DNA from: Phenylobacterium sp.
Lineage (GTDB): Bacteria; Pseudomonadota; Alphaproteobacteria; Caulobacterales; Caulobacteraceae
Direction: 5' to 3'
Assembly (NCBI RefSeq): GCF_030698145.1
Contig: NZ_JAUYNW010000082.1
Span: 1-57,478, forward strand
DNA: 57,478 nt
Each line of letters starts with the position of its first letter. Within the stretch, counting starts at the first letter, position 1. Below are positions 36,998 to 45,547 of the stretch, in pieces. The position numbers were made by a program, and so were the translations under genes. Under the pieces are notes generated by a model, which was not told the origin of the DNA, searched no databases, and saw only the letters and a program-made list of their open reading frames with translations.

Positions 36998-38530
36998 ATG
37001 ACCGACACTGTCGCCGGCCTGCCGCCGCGTCCGCCCATCGGCCTGCGCACCAAGGTCCTCTACGGCCTCGGGGCCGCGGCCAACATCATCAAGCAGCGCG
37101 GGATCACCACCTTCCTGCTGCTGTTCTACAACCAAGTGGTGGGCCTGCCGCCCGCCATGGTGTCGACGGCGATCATGATCGCCCTGATCTTCGACGCCTT
37201 CGTCGACCCGACCATCGGCCAGATTTCGGACAACACCCGGTCCCGCTGGGGCCGGCGCCACCCGTTCATGTACGCCGCGGCCTTACCGGTCTCGATCGCC
37301 TTCTACCTGATCTGGAATCCGCCGATCGGCTGGGAGAACGAGGCGCTGTTCGGCTACATGCTGGTCTGCCTGCTGACCATCCGGCTGTTCGACACCTTCT
37401 TCGAGCTGCCGTCCTCGGCCCTGCTGGCGGAACTGACCGCCGACTATGACGAGCGGACCAGCATTATCGCCATCCGCTCGTTTTGCGGCGTGGCCGGCGG
37501 GCTGATCATGCAGCTCCTGGTCTACCAGGTCTTCCTCAAGAAGAACGCCGACGGCACCGGCGGCCTGCTCGAGCGCGACGGCTGGCAGCTGTATTCCATC
37601 GTCGCGGCGATCACGATCTTCACCATCATCCTGATCTCCAGCGCCGGCACGCACCACCAGATTCCCTATCTGCGCAAGCCACCGACCCGGAAGATCACCA
37701 TCCCCGCCATGCTGCGCGAGGTGGGCGCCACCCTGAACAACCGCTCCTTCGTGGTGCTGACCATCTCCGGCATGTTCATGAACGTCTCGCTGGGCCTGAA
37801 GACGGCGCTGGAGCTCTATTTCAACCTCTATTTCTGGGGCCTGACCCAAGGCCAGTTGGCGATGATGACCGTCACCGGGGTCGTGGCCAGCATCGCGGGC
37901 GTCACGCTGGCGCCGATAATCGCCGGCAAGATCGGCAAGCGCTACGCGGCCATCACCATGTTCTTCGGGGCGGTGGTCGCCCTGCTGCTGCCTATCGGCC
38001 TGCGCATTCTCGGGGTCATGCCGCCGAACGGCACGCCGCTGCTGTTCGGCATCCTGATCGTCGACTTCATGGCCAACGGCATCATGGCGATCATGACCGG
38101 GGTGATGCTGCAGTCGATGATCGCTGACGTGGTGGAGGACAGCGAGGTCAAGACCGGCCGCCGGTCGGAGGGCCTGCTGTTCTCGGCCGACAACCTGTTC
38201 AAGAAGATCGTCTCGGGCGTTGGGGTCTTCGTCTCGGGGGTGTTGCTGACCTTCGTGGCCTTCCCGCAGGGCGCCAAGCCGAACGAGGTCGATCCGGAGC
38301 TGCTGCGCAACCTGGCGCTCATCTACCTGCCGACCATCGGCGGCTTCTACGCCGTCGCGATCAGCTGCCTGTTCCTCTACAAGATCGACAAATCGGTCCA
38401 CGAGGAGAACCTGCGCAAGCTGGCGCAGGGCGCGCTGGAGGCCCCCACCACCGACGCCCAGATCGAGACCGGAGCGCCAGCCGCGACTGGCCCCGCCGGC
38501 GACCTGTCACCCGTGGCCCCACGCCCCTGA
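36998..38530 (+). CDS. GPH-family sugar/cation symporter, tandem copy 2
   Basis: A 510-residue paralogue of the gene before it, starting 16 bases after that gene's stop, so the two are almost certainly cotranscribed. It shares the same signatures: FYNQVVGLPPAMVSTAIMIALIFDAFVDPTIGQISDN, RWGRRHPFMYAAALP and DVVEDSEVKTGRRSEGLLFSADNLFKKIVSGVGVF. The C-terminal tail is hydrophilic. A GC-rich hairpin at 38531 directly follows its stop and may separate it from copy 3. Confidence 0.92.
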   Translation: MTDTVAGLPPRPPIGLRTKVLYGLGAAANIIKQRGITTFLLLFYNQVVGLPPAMVSTAIMIALIFDAFVDPTIGQISDNTRSRWGRRHPFMYAAALPVSIAFYLIWNPPIGWENEALFGYMLVCLLTIRLFDTFFELPSSALLAELTADYDERTSIIAIRSFCGVAGGLIMQLLVYQVFLKKNADGTGGLLERDGWQLYSIVAAITIFTIILISSAGTHHQIPYLRKPPTRKITIPAMLREVGATLNNRSFVVLTISGMFMNVSLGLKTALELYFNLYFWGLTQGQLAMMTVTGVVASIAGVTLAPIIAGKIGKRYAAITMFFGAVVALLLPIGLRILGVMPPNGTPLLFGILIVDFMANGIMAIMTGVMLQSMIADVVEDSEVKTGRRSEGLLFSADNLFKKIVSGVGVFVSGVLLTFVAFPQGAKPNEVDPELLRNLALIYLPTIGGFYAVAISCLFLYKIDKSVHEENLRKLAQGALEAPTTDAQIETGAPAATGPAGDLSPVAPRP

Positions 38531-38556
38531 ACCGCGCCGGAGCCCGGCGCGCGGTT
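38531..38556 (+). terminator. Hairpin after symporter copy 2
   Basis: ACCGCGCCGG-AGC-CCGGCGCGCGGTTT: a 10-bp stem with one bulged base and a short T-run, starting directly after the stop codon. Confidence 0.6.
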
Positions 38557-38669
38557 TCGCCGCGTTCACAATTTTTCCCTTTGCGAACCGGCGTTTTGCC
38601 GCGAATGTCGTACCGAAAATTCGAACGGCGAGCGGCGTGAACCGTAGCCATAGGGAAGCGGAAAACCCC

Positions 38670-40169
38670 ATGACAGACATCGCGGCAGGCGCCACGGATC
38701 TCGTCCCCGCCCCGGCCAAGTTGGGGGTCCCCACCAAGGTGCTCTACGGCTTCGGCTCGGTGGCCTTCGGCGTGGCGGGCCTCGGGCTCTCATCCTCCCT
38801 GCTGCAGCCCTATCTCAACCGGGTCATCGGCCTGCCGGCGCTTTGGGTCGGGACGGCGATCATGCTGTCGCTGATGCTGGACGCGGTGATCGACCCCGCC
38901 ATCGGCCGCTGGTCCGACAAGCTGCGCACCCCCTGGGGCCGGCGCCATCCGCTGATGTACGCCGCGGCCCCGCTGGTGGCGATGGCCTGTATCGGGTTCT
39001 GGAACTCGCCGGCCGACTGGCCGCTGGAGGCGACCGGAATCTATCTGATCGGCATGCTGCTGCTCCTGCGGCTCAGCGTCAGCTTCTATGAGGTGCCGAG
39101 CGCCGCCCTCGGCCCAGAACTGACCACCGACTACCACCAGCGCACCAGCCTATTCAGCTATCGGTTCTTCTTCGCCGTGGTCGGCGGCCTGGGCATGAAC
39201 GTGGTGCTCTACCAGGTCTTCCTGAGCCCCGCGGCGGGCGGGGTCCTGAACCGCGGCGCCTACGCCCAGTACGGCCTGCTGGCCGCCACGGTGATGGGGA
39301 TCTCGATCCTGGTCTCGGCGCTCGGCACCCACAACCAGATCCCCCGCCTGAGCAGGCCGGCGGTGCGCCAGATCAGCTTCCCGGCGGCGATGAAGGAGGT
39401 GTTCGACACCCTGAGCAACCGCTCGTTGGTGGTCGTCATGCTCTCGGGCCTCTGCTCCGGCATCGGCACGGGCATGAGCTATGCGCTCAGCCAGTACTTC
39501 TATCTGGAACTCTGGGGCCTCACCGCCGCGCAGATCTCCTACCTGTCCGTCGCCGGCGCCCTGGCCTCGATCAGCGCCATCCTGATCGCCGGACCCGCCT
39601 CGAAGGCGCTCGGCAAGAAGAAGGCGATGCTGGTGCTGTTTTCCGCCTATTGGGCGACATCGCTGCTGCCACTGACCCTCAAGCTCGCCGGGGTCATGCC
39701 GCCCAACAGTTCGCCCGCCGTCTTCCTGTTCCTGCTGGCGGACGGCTTTGTCTACACCACCCTGGTGATCGCCGGCCTGATCATCATCTCCTCGATGGTC
39801 GCCGACGTGGTGGAGGACGCCGCGGTCAAGACCGGTGTGCGCTCCGAGGGCCTGCTGTTCGCCGCCAACGGCCTGCTGCCCAAGTTCACCGCCGGCATCG
39901 GGGTGTTCGTGGCCGGCCTGTTGCTGACCCTGGTGGCCTTCCCGACCAACGCCGCCCAGGGCGCGGTGGACCCGGCGATCATGCTGCGGCTGGTCTCGAT
40001 CTACCTGCCGGTCATCGCCGTCATGAACGGGCTGTCGGTCCTGGTGCTGGTCTTCTACGGCATCGACCAGGGCACCCATGAGCAGAACCTCGCCACCCTC
40101 AAGGAAGCCGCTGCGGATCTGGAAAAGGCGTCCGAAATCGCCCCGGACCTGATCCCGCCGCGCGCCTAG
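38670..40169 (+). CDS. GPH-family sugar/cation symporter, tandem copy 3
   Basis: A 499-residue paralogue. ATG 38670 (MTDIAAGATDL) is preferred over a GTG 11 codons upstream because AGGGAAG lies about eight bases before it. It is the most divergent in the first helices: LSSSLLQPYLNRVIGLPALWVGTAIMLSLMLDAVIDPAIGRWSDKLRTPWGRRHPLMYAAAPL keeps the Asp pair and RRHPLMY, but FYNQVVG becomes YLNRVIG. The second-half signature is DVVEDAAVKTGVRSEGLLFAANGLLPKFTAGIGVFVAG. The 139-bp gap before it suggests its own promoter. Confidence 0.92.
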   Translation: MTDIAAGATDLVPAPAKLGVPTKVLYGFGSVAFGVAGLGLSSSLLQPYLNRVIGLPALWVGTAIMLSLMLDAVIDPAIGRWSDKLRTPWGRRHPLMYAAAPLVAMACIGFWNSPADWPLEATGIYLIGMLLLLRLSVSFYEVPSAALGPELTTDYHQRTSLFSYRFFFAVVGGLGMNVVLYQVFLSPAAGGVLNRGAYAQYGLLAATVMGISILVSALGTHNQIPRLSRPAVRQISFPAAMKEVFDTLSNRSLVVVMLSGLCSGIGTGMSYALSQYFYLELWGLTAAQISYLSVAGALASISAILIAGPASKALGKKKAMLVLFSAYWATSLLPLTLKLAGVMPPNSSPAVFLFLLADGFVYTTLVIAGLIIISSMVADVVEDAAVKTGVRSEGLLFAANGLLPKFTAGIGVFVAGLLLTLVAFPTNAAQGAVDPAIMLRLVSIYLPVIAVMNGLSVLVLVFYGIDQGTHEQNLATLKEAAADLEKASEIAPDLIPPRA

Positions 40170-40176
40170 CCGCGCT

Positions 40177-40205
40177 TGCTATGATTTACATCGTACAACA
40201 TAGTT
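40177..40205 (+). promoter_or_regulatory. Promoter with embedded imperfect palindrome before symporter copy 4
   Basis: TTGCTA (40177-40182) and CATAGT (40200-40205) are 17 bases apart. The spacer lies within a 23-bp imperfect palindrome (40180-40202) of form TATG-n-T-n-TAC-nnn-GTA-n-A-n-CATA, placing a possible operator over the promoter. Confidence 0.4.
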
Positions 40206-40260
40206 GCGCGAATGGCGTGGACCCGTCGAAGCCGGCCGCCTGACCTCTGAGGAGATCGCC

Positions 40261-41724
40261 TTGCCCCCACCCGCCCCGACCGCGTCCGGCAAGCTCAGCA
40301 TCCCCACCAAGCTCTTCTACGGCTTCGGCTCGGTGGCCTTCGGGGTGAAGGACCAGGGGTTCTCGTATCTGCTGCTGATCTTCTACAACCAGGTGGTCGG
40401 GCTGCCGTCGGCGACGGTGGGCCTGGCGATCATGGTCGCCCTGCTGTTCGACTCGCTGCTCGACCCGATCATGGGCCAGGTGTCGGACAATTGGCGCTCC
40501 AAGTGGGGCCGCCGCCATCCCTTCATGTACGCCGCCGCCATCCCGGTGGCGGTCTCCTACCTGCTGCTCTGGAACCCGCCCAACTGGTCGCACGAGGCGC
40601 TGTTCTTCTATCTGATCGTGGTCGCCATCGTGATCCGCAGCTTCATCACCATGTACGAGATCCCGTCCGCGGCCCTCGCGCCAGAACTGACCACCGACTA
40701 CGACGAGCGCACCAAGGTCCTCTCCTACCGCTATTTCTTCGGCTGGTTCGGCGGGCTGACCATGACGGTCCTGGCCCTGCAGGTCTTCCTCAAACCGGAC
40801 GCCACCCACCCGGTCGGCCAGCTCAATCCTGCGGGCTATCAGGTCTACGCCCTGGTCGCCTCGGCGATCATGTTCGGCGCGATCATGATCTCGGCCATGG
40901 GCACCCACAAACACATCGCCCGGTTCAAGACGCCCCCGGTCCGGAAGATCACGATCGGCAAGCTGGCCGTGGAGATGTTCAGCACCCTCACCCACCGGTC
41001 GTTCCTGGTGCTCATGGGAGCGGGGCTGTTCAACGCCATGGCCCAGGGCCTGGTCCTGTCGCTCAACCTCTATTTCAACACCTATTTCTGGGAGCTGTCG
41101 GCGGGTCAGGTCGCGTTCCTGGCCGCCGGAAACTTTGTCTCGGCGGCGCTCGCCTTCGCCCTGGCCGCGCCCCTCTCCAAATGGATGGGCAAGAAGCCCG
41201 CCGCCCAGCTCACCAAGGTGCTGGCCTTCGTGATCTCGTTCATTCCGATCAGTCTGCGGCTGCTGGACGTCTTCCCGGCCAACGGCGCGCCGGCGGTGAT
41301 CCCGATCCTGTTCCTGCAGACCATTCTCTCGACGGCCTTCTCGATCATCGCCTCGATCCTGATCTCGTCGATGATCGCCGACGTGGTGGAGGACTCCGAG
41401 CTGCGCACCGGGCGGCGGTCGGAGGGCCTGTTCTTCTCGGCCGCGGCCTTCGTGGCCAAGGCGGTCTCCGGCGTCGGGATCTTCGCCTCCAGTATGATCC
41501 TGGTGTTCGTCGGCTTCCCGCAGGGCGCCAAGCCCGGTCAGGTGTCGATCGACGTAATCCGCGAGCTGGGGGTGGTCTATCTGATCGTCCTGGCGGCGCT
41601 CTACGGCGCGGCGATCACCTGCGTCTCGCTCTACCGCATCACCCGCGCGGGCCACGCCGAGACCCTGAGCCGTCTGGCCGCGACGGCGGCCAGGGAAGGC
41701 GAAGGCCCCGCCCACGTTCCGTGA
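40261..41724 (+). CDS. GPH-family sugar/cation symporter, tandem copy 4
   Basis: A 487-residue paralogue with FYNQVVGLPSATVGLAIMVALLFDSLLDPIMGQVSDN, KWGRRHPFMYAAAIP and DVVEDSELRTGRRSEGLFFSAAAFVAKAVSGVGIF. There is no suitable ATG. TTG at 40261 is proposed because GAGGAG (40248-40253) is seven bases upstream, and the resulting N-terminus (PPPAPTASGKLSIPTKLFYGFGSVAFG) aligns with the paralogues; a TTG 19 codons earlier has no ribosome-binding site. It ends the symporter cluster and converges with the TadG-like gene. Confidence 0.9.
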   Translation: MPPPAPTASGKLSIPTKLFYGFGSVAFGVKDQGFSYLLLIFYNQVVGLPSATVGLAIMVALLFDSLLDPIMGQVSDNWRSKWGRRHPFMYAAAIPVAVSYLLLWNPPNWSHEALFFYLIVVAIVIRSFITMYEIPSAALAPELTTDYDERTKVLSYRYFFGWFGGLTMTVLALQVFLKPDATHPVGQLNPAGYQVYALVASAIMFGAIMISAMGTHKHIARFKTPPVRKITIGKLAVEMFSTLTHRSFLVLMGAGLFNAMAQGLVLSLNLYFNTYFWELSAGQVAFLAAGNFVSAALAFALAAPLSKWMGKKPAAQLTKVLAFVISFIPISLRLLDVFPANGAPAVIPILFLQTILSTAFSIIASILISSMIADVVEDSELRTGRRSEGLFFSAAAFVAKAVSGVGIFASSMILVFVGFPQGAKPGQVSIDVIRELGVVYLIVLAALYGAAITCVSLYRITRAGHAETLSRLAATAAREGEGPAHVP

Positions 41725-41760
41725 GCGAGGCCCCGAAGTTCAGACTGGAGGGTCTGTCCG

Positions 41761-43164
41761 TTATTTCGCGAGGCGCAGGGAGTTGATGTCCTGGCCGATG
41801 GCCTTGAAGGCGTCCTTCAGGGCCGCGCCGCTGCCGGGCAGGTAGACGTGCTTCGCGTCGGTGGCGCAGGAGTTCATGACATCGACGGCGCTCGCATTGC
41901 CGCCCAGGGCGAACCCGACGGTGTAAACGATCACCCCTTTTTCCTTCATATTGGTGCAGAGCGTCTTGGCTTGGGTGAAGGGGCTGCCGTTCGTGGCGTT
42001 GCAATTGATCTCGTTGTCGTTGGACGTGCCGCTATAGTTATTCGACACAACGCCCTTGCAGTAGGCGGTGTTGAATTCGCCGTCGGTCATCAGGATCACG
42101 ACCTTCAGGAGGTCATCCGTTCCGTAGGCCGCGGGCTTGCTGGCGGCCGGCCAGAGATATCCGAATTCCGGGGAGACCATGTACCAGCCCCAGGCCAGGC
42201 CGATATGACCGGCCGTCGTGCCGCTGGCGGTGAAGCTGGCGATCTTGTTCTTAAGTGTCGTCTTGCTCGTGCTGAGCGGCTGGATCGTCGACACGGCCGT
42301 GCAAGCACTGGTCGACGCTTGATAGTTCGGCCCGATCAGGTTGGCGTTGGTGGTCGGCGCGACGTCCGTATAGGCGTTGGTTCCGGTGCGCTCGGTGACG
42401 CAGGTGTTGATGGTCCAGGTCTTGTCTTGGCTATTGTTGTTCCGGAACCAGAACTTGCTGTACGGCGGCGCGGTGTTGGTGCCACGGGTCGGATTGGTGC
42501 CCGATTTGGGCGTGCCGCGCACGGAGTTGGCGTATGTGCTGCTGACATTGACCGCCATCGAATAGGGGACGATGGCCATCTTGGAATAGTAGGGCGTCTG
42601 GATGTCCTGGACGACGATGTCGACCAGGTCGTTGGCCGCGGTCTTCATGTCCGTCAGCTTCTGGCCGCTCATCGAGCCGGTGGTGTCGAGCACCAGGGCG
42701 ACCTCGACGTGGTTCGAGTTGCGGACCACCTCGGAGTTGGCGCGCAGATTCTGCTGGTTCCAGATCTGCGGCGAGATGCCGGGCGGGGTGACGGCCGCGG
42801 AGCTGACCACCTTGACGCCGTCCAGCACGAAGTTGGATTCGACGATGCTCTCGCCCTCGGGCAGGACCAGGTTGGCGATCAGGGCCGCGTCGCCGATCGA
42901 GTCGATCTCGGCCGTGGTGGTCGCCGAGGACCGGGCCGCATAGAGGGTGGCGGTGTCGAGGGCGTCCTGCAGCTGACCGCGCTGGGTGGTGCTGATGTAG
43001 ACGTCGACCAGGCCGAGCGTCATGGGCGTGAGCATCAGCAGGGCCACGGCGAAGAACACCGCCGAAGCGCCGCCTTCGTCGCGCGTCAGGCGCCGGGCGA
43101 AGCCGATCATGGCCCCGCCGAAGCGGGCCAAGCGCCCGCGGATCTGCTTCGAATTCGTGTCCAC
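41761..43164 (-). CDS. TadG-like pilus-assembly protein with von Willebrand A domain
   Basis: A protein of about 467 residues. A hydrophobic N-terminal helix, GGASAVFFAVALLMLTPMTLGLVDVYISTTQRGQLQDALDTATLYAA, is the TadE/TadG-like pseudopilin segment; the remainder is a von Willebrand A domain with MIDAS residues in VALVLDTTGSMSG, and ends KHVYLPGSGAALKDAFKAIGQDI. Such proteins occur with Flp/Tad pili and are exported to the periplasm, but no other tad gene is present. The start is uncertain: GTG 43164 is proposed; an ATG at about 43110 and a TTG at 43242 are alternatives. Several Cys may form disulphides. Function beyond adhesion or surface assembly is unknown. Confidence 0.8.
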   Translation of the reverse strand: MDTNSKQIRGRLARFGGAMIGFARRLTRDEGGASAVFFAVALLMLTPMTLGLVDVYISTTQRGQLQDALDTATLYAARSSATTTAEIDSIGDAALIANLVLPEGESIVESNFVLDGVKVVSSAAVTPPGISPQIWNQQNLRANSEVVRNSNHVEVALVLDTTGSMSGQKLTDMKTAANDLVDIVVQDIQTPYYSKMAIVPYSMAVNVSSTYANSVRGTPKSGTNPTRGTNTAPPYSKFWFRNNNSQDKTWTINTCVTERTGTNAYTDVAPTTNANLIGPNYQASTSACTAVSTIQPLSTSKTTLKNKIASFTASGTTAGHIGLAWGWYMVSPEFGYLWPAASKPAAYGTDDLLKVVILMTDGEFNTAYCKGVVSNNYSGTSNDNEINCNATNGSPFTQAKTLCTNMKEKGVIVYTVGFALGGNASAVDVMNSCATDAKHVYLPGSGAALKDAFKAIGQDINSLRLAK

Positions 43165-43291
43165 GCCCGGACCCCCGCTGGTCGATTCGAGCGAATTTGA
43201 CAGGTCAGCGTAAACAAACGGGCGCCGGACAAGGTGAATCAAAAACTATTGCCCAGCACCCTGAAGGCGAAACGGACCCTGGGCTAAGCCC

Positions 43292-45091
43292 TCACCAACC
43301 GCACCTCTCGCCCTTATTCTGGGCGGTCAGCCAGATGTTCAACGGCTTGAAATAGTCAGCCACGGCGCTGGCGTCGGTCTTGGTCTCGCCGGTGAAGGCC
43401 GCCAGTTCTTCCGGCCAGGGCTTGGAGGCGCCCATCTCCATCATGGCGTTGAATTTCGCGCCCACCTCCTTCTGTCCGTAGACCGAGCACCGGTGCAGCG
43501 GGCCCTTCCAGCCCATCTGGCGGCAGGCCGCGCGCTGGAACTGGAACTGGTAGATATGGGCCAGGAAGTAGCGGGTGTAGGGCACATTGCCGGGCACGTG
43601 GTATTTCGCGCCGGGATCGAAAGCGTCGGCAGGACGCGGTCCGGGCGGAACCAGGCCCTGATACTGCAGCCGCAGCTTCAGCCAGTCGTCGTTGTAGCGC
43701 TCCGGCGTGGTCTGGCCGGAGAACACCTGCCAGCGCCAGCGGTCGACCATCAGGCCGAAGGGCAGGAAGGCGATCTTGTCGAGCGCCATCTTGAGCAGGA
43801 ACGGGATGTCCTCCTCGACCCCCGGCGCCTTATCCAGCAAGCCGATCTGGTTGAGGTAGGTCGGGGTCAGGGCCGAGAGGCCGACGAAGTCTCCGATCGC
43901 CTCGTGGAAGCCGTCGTTCGCCCCGTTCTTGAACAGGAACGGCTGATCCTTGTAGGCGCGCTGGTAGTAGTTGTGACCCAGCTCGTGGTGGACGGTGTAG
44001 AAGTCCTCGGCATTCACCTTGGCGCACATCTTGATGCGGATGTCCTCGCGGTCGTCCAGGTCCCAGGCCGAAGCGTGGCAAACCACCTCGCGGTCCTGCG
44101 GCCGGATGATCATCGAGCGCTTCCAGAAGCTCTCCGGCAGGGGCGCGAGGCCCATGGAGGTGTAGAAGCCCTCCCCGGTCTTGACCATCTTCACCGGGTC
44201 GTAGCCCCGGGACTCCAAGAGCTTGTCGAGGTTGTAGCTGGAGGTCGCGGTCTTCGGCTGGACCACGTCATAGATGTTGCCCCACTGCTGGGCCCACATG
44301 TTTCCCAACAGATCGGCGCGGATCGGGCCGCTGCGCTTTTGGACCGCGTCGCCGTACTTGTCGTTCAGCCGGGCGCGCACATAGCAGTGCAGGTTCTTGT
44401 AGAAGGGCTCCACCTGCTTCCACAGCCGGTCGGTCTCGGCGCCGAAGGCGTCGGGGTCCATGTCGTAGTTGGAGCGCCACAGCGCGCCGGTGTCCTTGAA
44501 GCCCAGGCCTTGCGCGCCCTCGTTGGAGAGCGCCGCCAGCTTGGCGTAGTCCGGACGCATCACCGGCGAAATAGAGTGCCAGCCCTCCCACACCGCCTTC
44601 AGCTCGGCCGGGTCGCGGCTGGCCGCCAGGATGTCCTCGGCGTCGTTCAGCGTCAGCGTCTTGCCGGCATGCTGGAACTTGCCGCTGGAATAGGTGGAGT
44701 CCAGCTTGGTCGAGAGGGTGGCGAGCTCGGCCGCCGCGCCCGGCCGGTCGGGCGCCGGCGACACCAGATAGAGCTTCAGCAGCTTCAGCTTGCGTGCGGT
44801 GACCGGATCGACCGCGACGCCGTCATACCTGGCCGCCTGTTTGGCGTAGCGGGTGACCAGCTCGTTCTGCTCGCCGGTGGCCTTGGCCTCCAGCCACTGG
44901 GTGTCCTCGGTGATGTAGGTGGCGCGCACCCAGGAGGACTTGGCGACATATTCGTTGAACGCCGCCAGCTCGGCCTCGGCTTTCTCGACGAAGGCCTTGG
45001 CCTCGGCGGGGGTCGGTTTGGCGTCTTGCGCGACGGCGGGCGCGAAGGCCAGCAGGGCGACCGCCGTGGCGGCGAGCAGCTTCGATTTCAT
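43292..45091 (-). CDS. M2-family metallopeptidase (ACE-like peptidyl-dipeptidase)
   Basis: A 599-residue secreted zinc peptidase. The signal peptide is MKSKLLAATAVALLAFAPAVAQ. The zinc site is H369-E-L-G-H373 with third ligand Glu397 in FHEAIGD, the same 24-residue spacing as in angiotensin-converting enzyme; the chloride- and substrate-site segments DQPFLFKNGANDGFHEA and LARVRYFLAHIYQFQFQ-like (TRYFLAHIYQFQFQRA) also match M2. It should remove dipeptides from the C-termini of oligopeptides in the periplasm. Monocistronic by context. Confidence 0.93.
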   Translation of the reverse strand: MKSKLLAATAVALLAFAPAVAQDAKPTPAEAKAFVEKAEAELAAFNEYVAKSSWVRATYITEDTQWLEAKATGEQNELVTRYAKQAARYDGVAVDPVTARKLKLLKLYLVSPAPDRPGAAAELATLSTKLDSTYSSGKFQHAGKTLTLNDAEDILAASRDPAELKAVWEGWHSISPVMRPDYAKLAALSNEGAQGLGFKDTGALWRSNYDMDPDAFGAETDRLWKQVEPFYKNLHCYVRARLNDKYGDAVQKRSGPIRADLLGNMWAQQWGNIYDVVQPKTATSSYNLDKLLESRGYDPVKMVKTGEGFYTSMGLAPLPESFWKRSMIIRPQDREVVCHASAWDLDDREDIRIKMCAKVNAEDFYTVHHELGHNYYQRAYKDQPFLFKNGANDGFHEAIGDFVGLSALTPTYLNQIGLLDKAPGVEEDIPFLLKMALDKIAFLPFGLMVDRWRWQVFSGQTTPERYNDDWLKLRLQYQGLVPPGPRPADAFDPGAKYHVPGNVPYTRYFLAHIYQFQFQRAACRQMGWKGPLHRCSVYGQKEVGAKFNAMMEMGASKPWPEELAAFTGETKTDASAVADYFKPLNIWLTAQNKGERCGW

Positions 45092-45191
45092 GTTGACGGA
45101 CGTTCCTGGATGGGGCGGGCGCGAAGCACGCTTCTGACCAGGACTGGACCGCCGGGCGTTGGGATCGTCAAGGGAGGGCGAACGGCGAACC

Positions 45192-45398
45192 CTAGGCGCG
45201 AAGCTCCGAGGCCGCGCGCGCGATCGCCGATTCCACGGCCGCCTGGGCGCCGGACTGGCTCAGGTCCGTCCCCTGGGCGACGGTCTCGCCCTCTTCGTCG
45301 AAGATGCGCCAGGCCCAACCGGCCTCGGCGTGGGACAGGGAATAGGCGAACGGCTTTTCCGTCACAAGCGCCTCCAAACTCATGCTGCAGTGCGGCAT
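45192..45398 (-). CDS. Small unknown protein, probably leaderless
   Basis: A 68-residue acidic protein: MPHCSMSLEALVTEKPFAYS, then a central GWAWRIFDEEGETVAQGTD and a helical end AAVESAIARAASELRA. I do not recognise a family. It may adopt a small beta-beta-alpha fold. No Shine-Dalgarno precedes either candidate ATG (45398 or 45383). A promoter-like TTGACT (45436-45431) with TGCTAT (45413-45408) 17 bases on would start transcription within a few bases of ATG 45398, pointing to a leaderless mRNA, common in Caulobacter. The frame runs on upstream to 45770 through another gene's antisense and is not coding there. Confidence 0.6.
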   Translation of the reverse strand: MPHCSMSLEALVTEKPFAYSLSHAEAGWAWRIFDEEGETVAQGTDLSQSGAQAAVESAIARAASELRA

Positions 45399-45404
45399 AT
45401 ACCG

Positions 45405-45436
45405 ACAATAGCAACTCCAACGCTTGTATGAGTCAA
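45405..45436 (-). promoter_or_regulatory. Promoter of the small leaderless gene
   Basis: Minus strand: TTGACT, 17 bases, TGCTAT (within GCTATTGTC, similar to the Caulobacter -10 GCTANAWC). The expected start point coincides with the ATG at 45398 to within about two bases. Confidence 0.45.
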
Positions 45437-45547
45437 GCGTTGCCGGAGACCGCGCCGCAACACGATAATGTTGACCGCGGGCCTGGAACCGGTCGCCGGA
45501 GCCCTGGGGACCTTGCGGGATTATAGGTTGCGTACGGAGGACCCGCC

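Noticed and set aside
43493..45526. 677-codon plus-strand frame opposite the M2 peptidase
   Set aside because: Reverse frame of a peptidase with intact HExxH; its translation is repetitive and lacks domain character.
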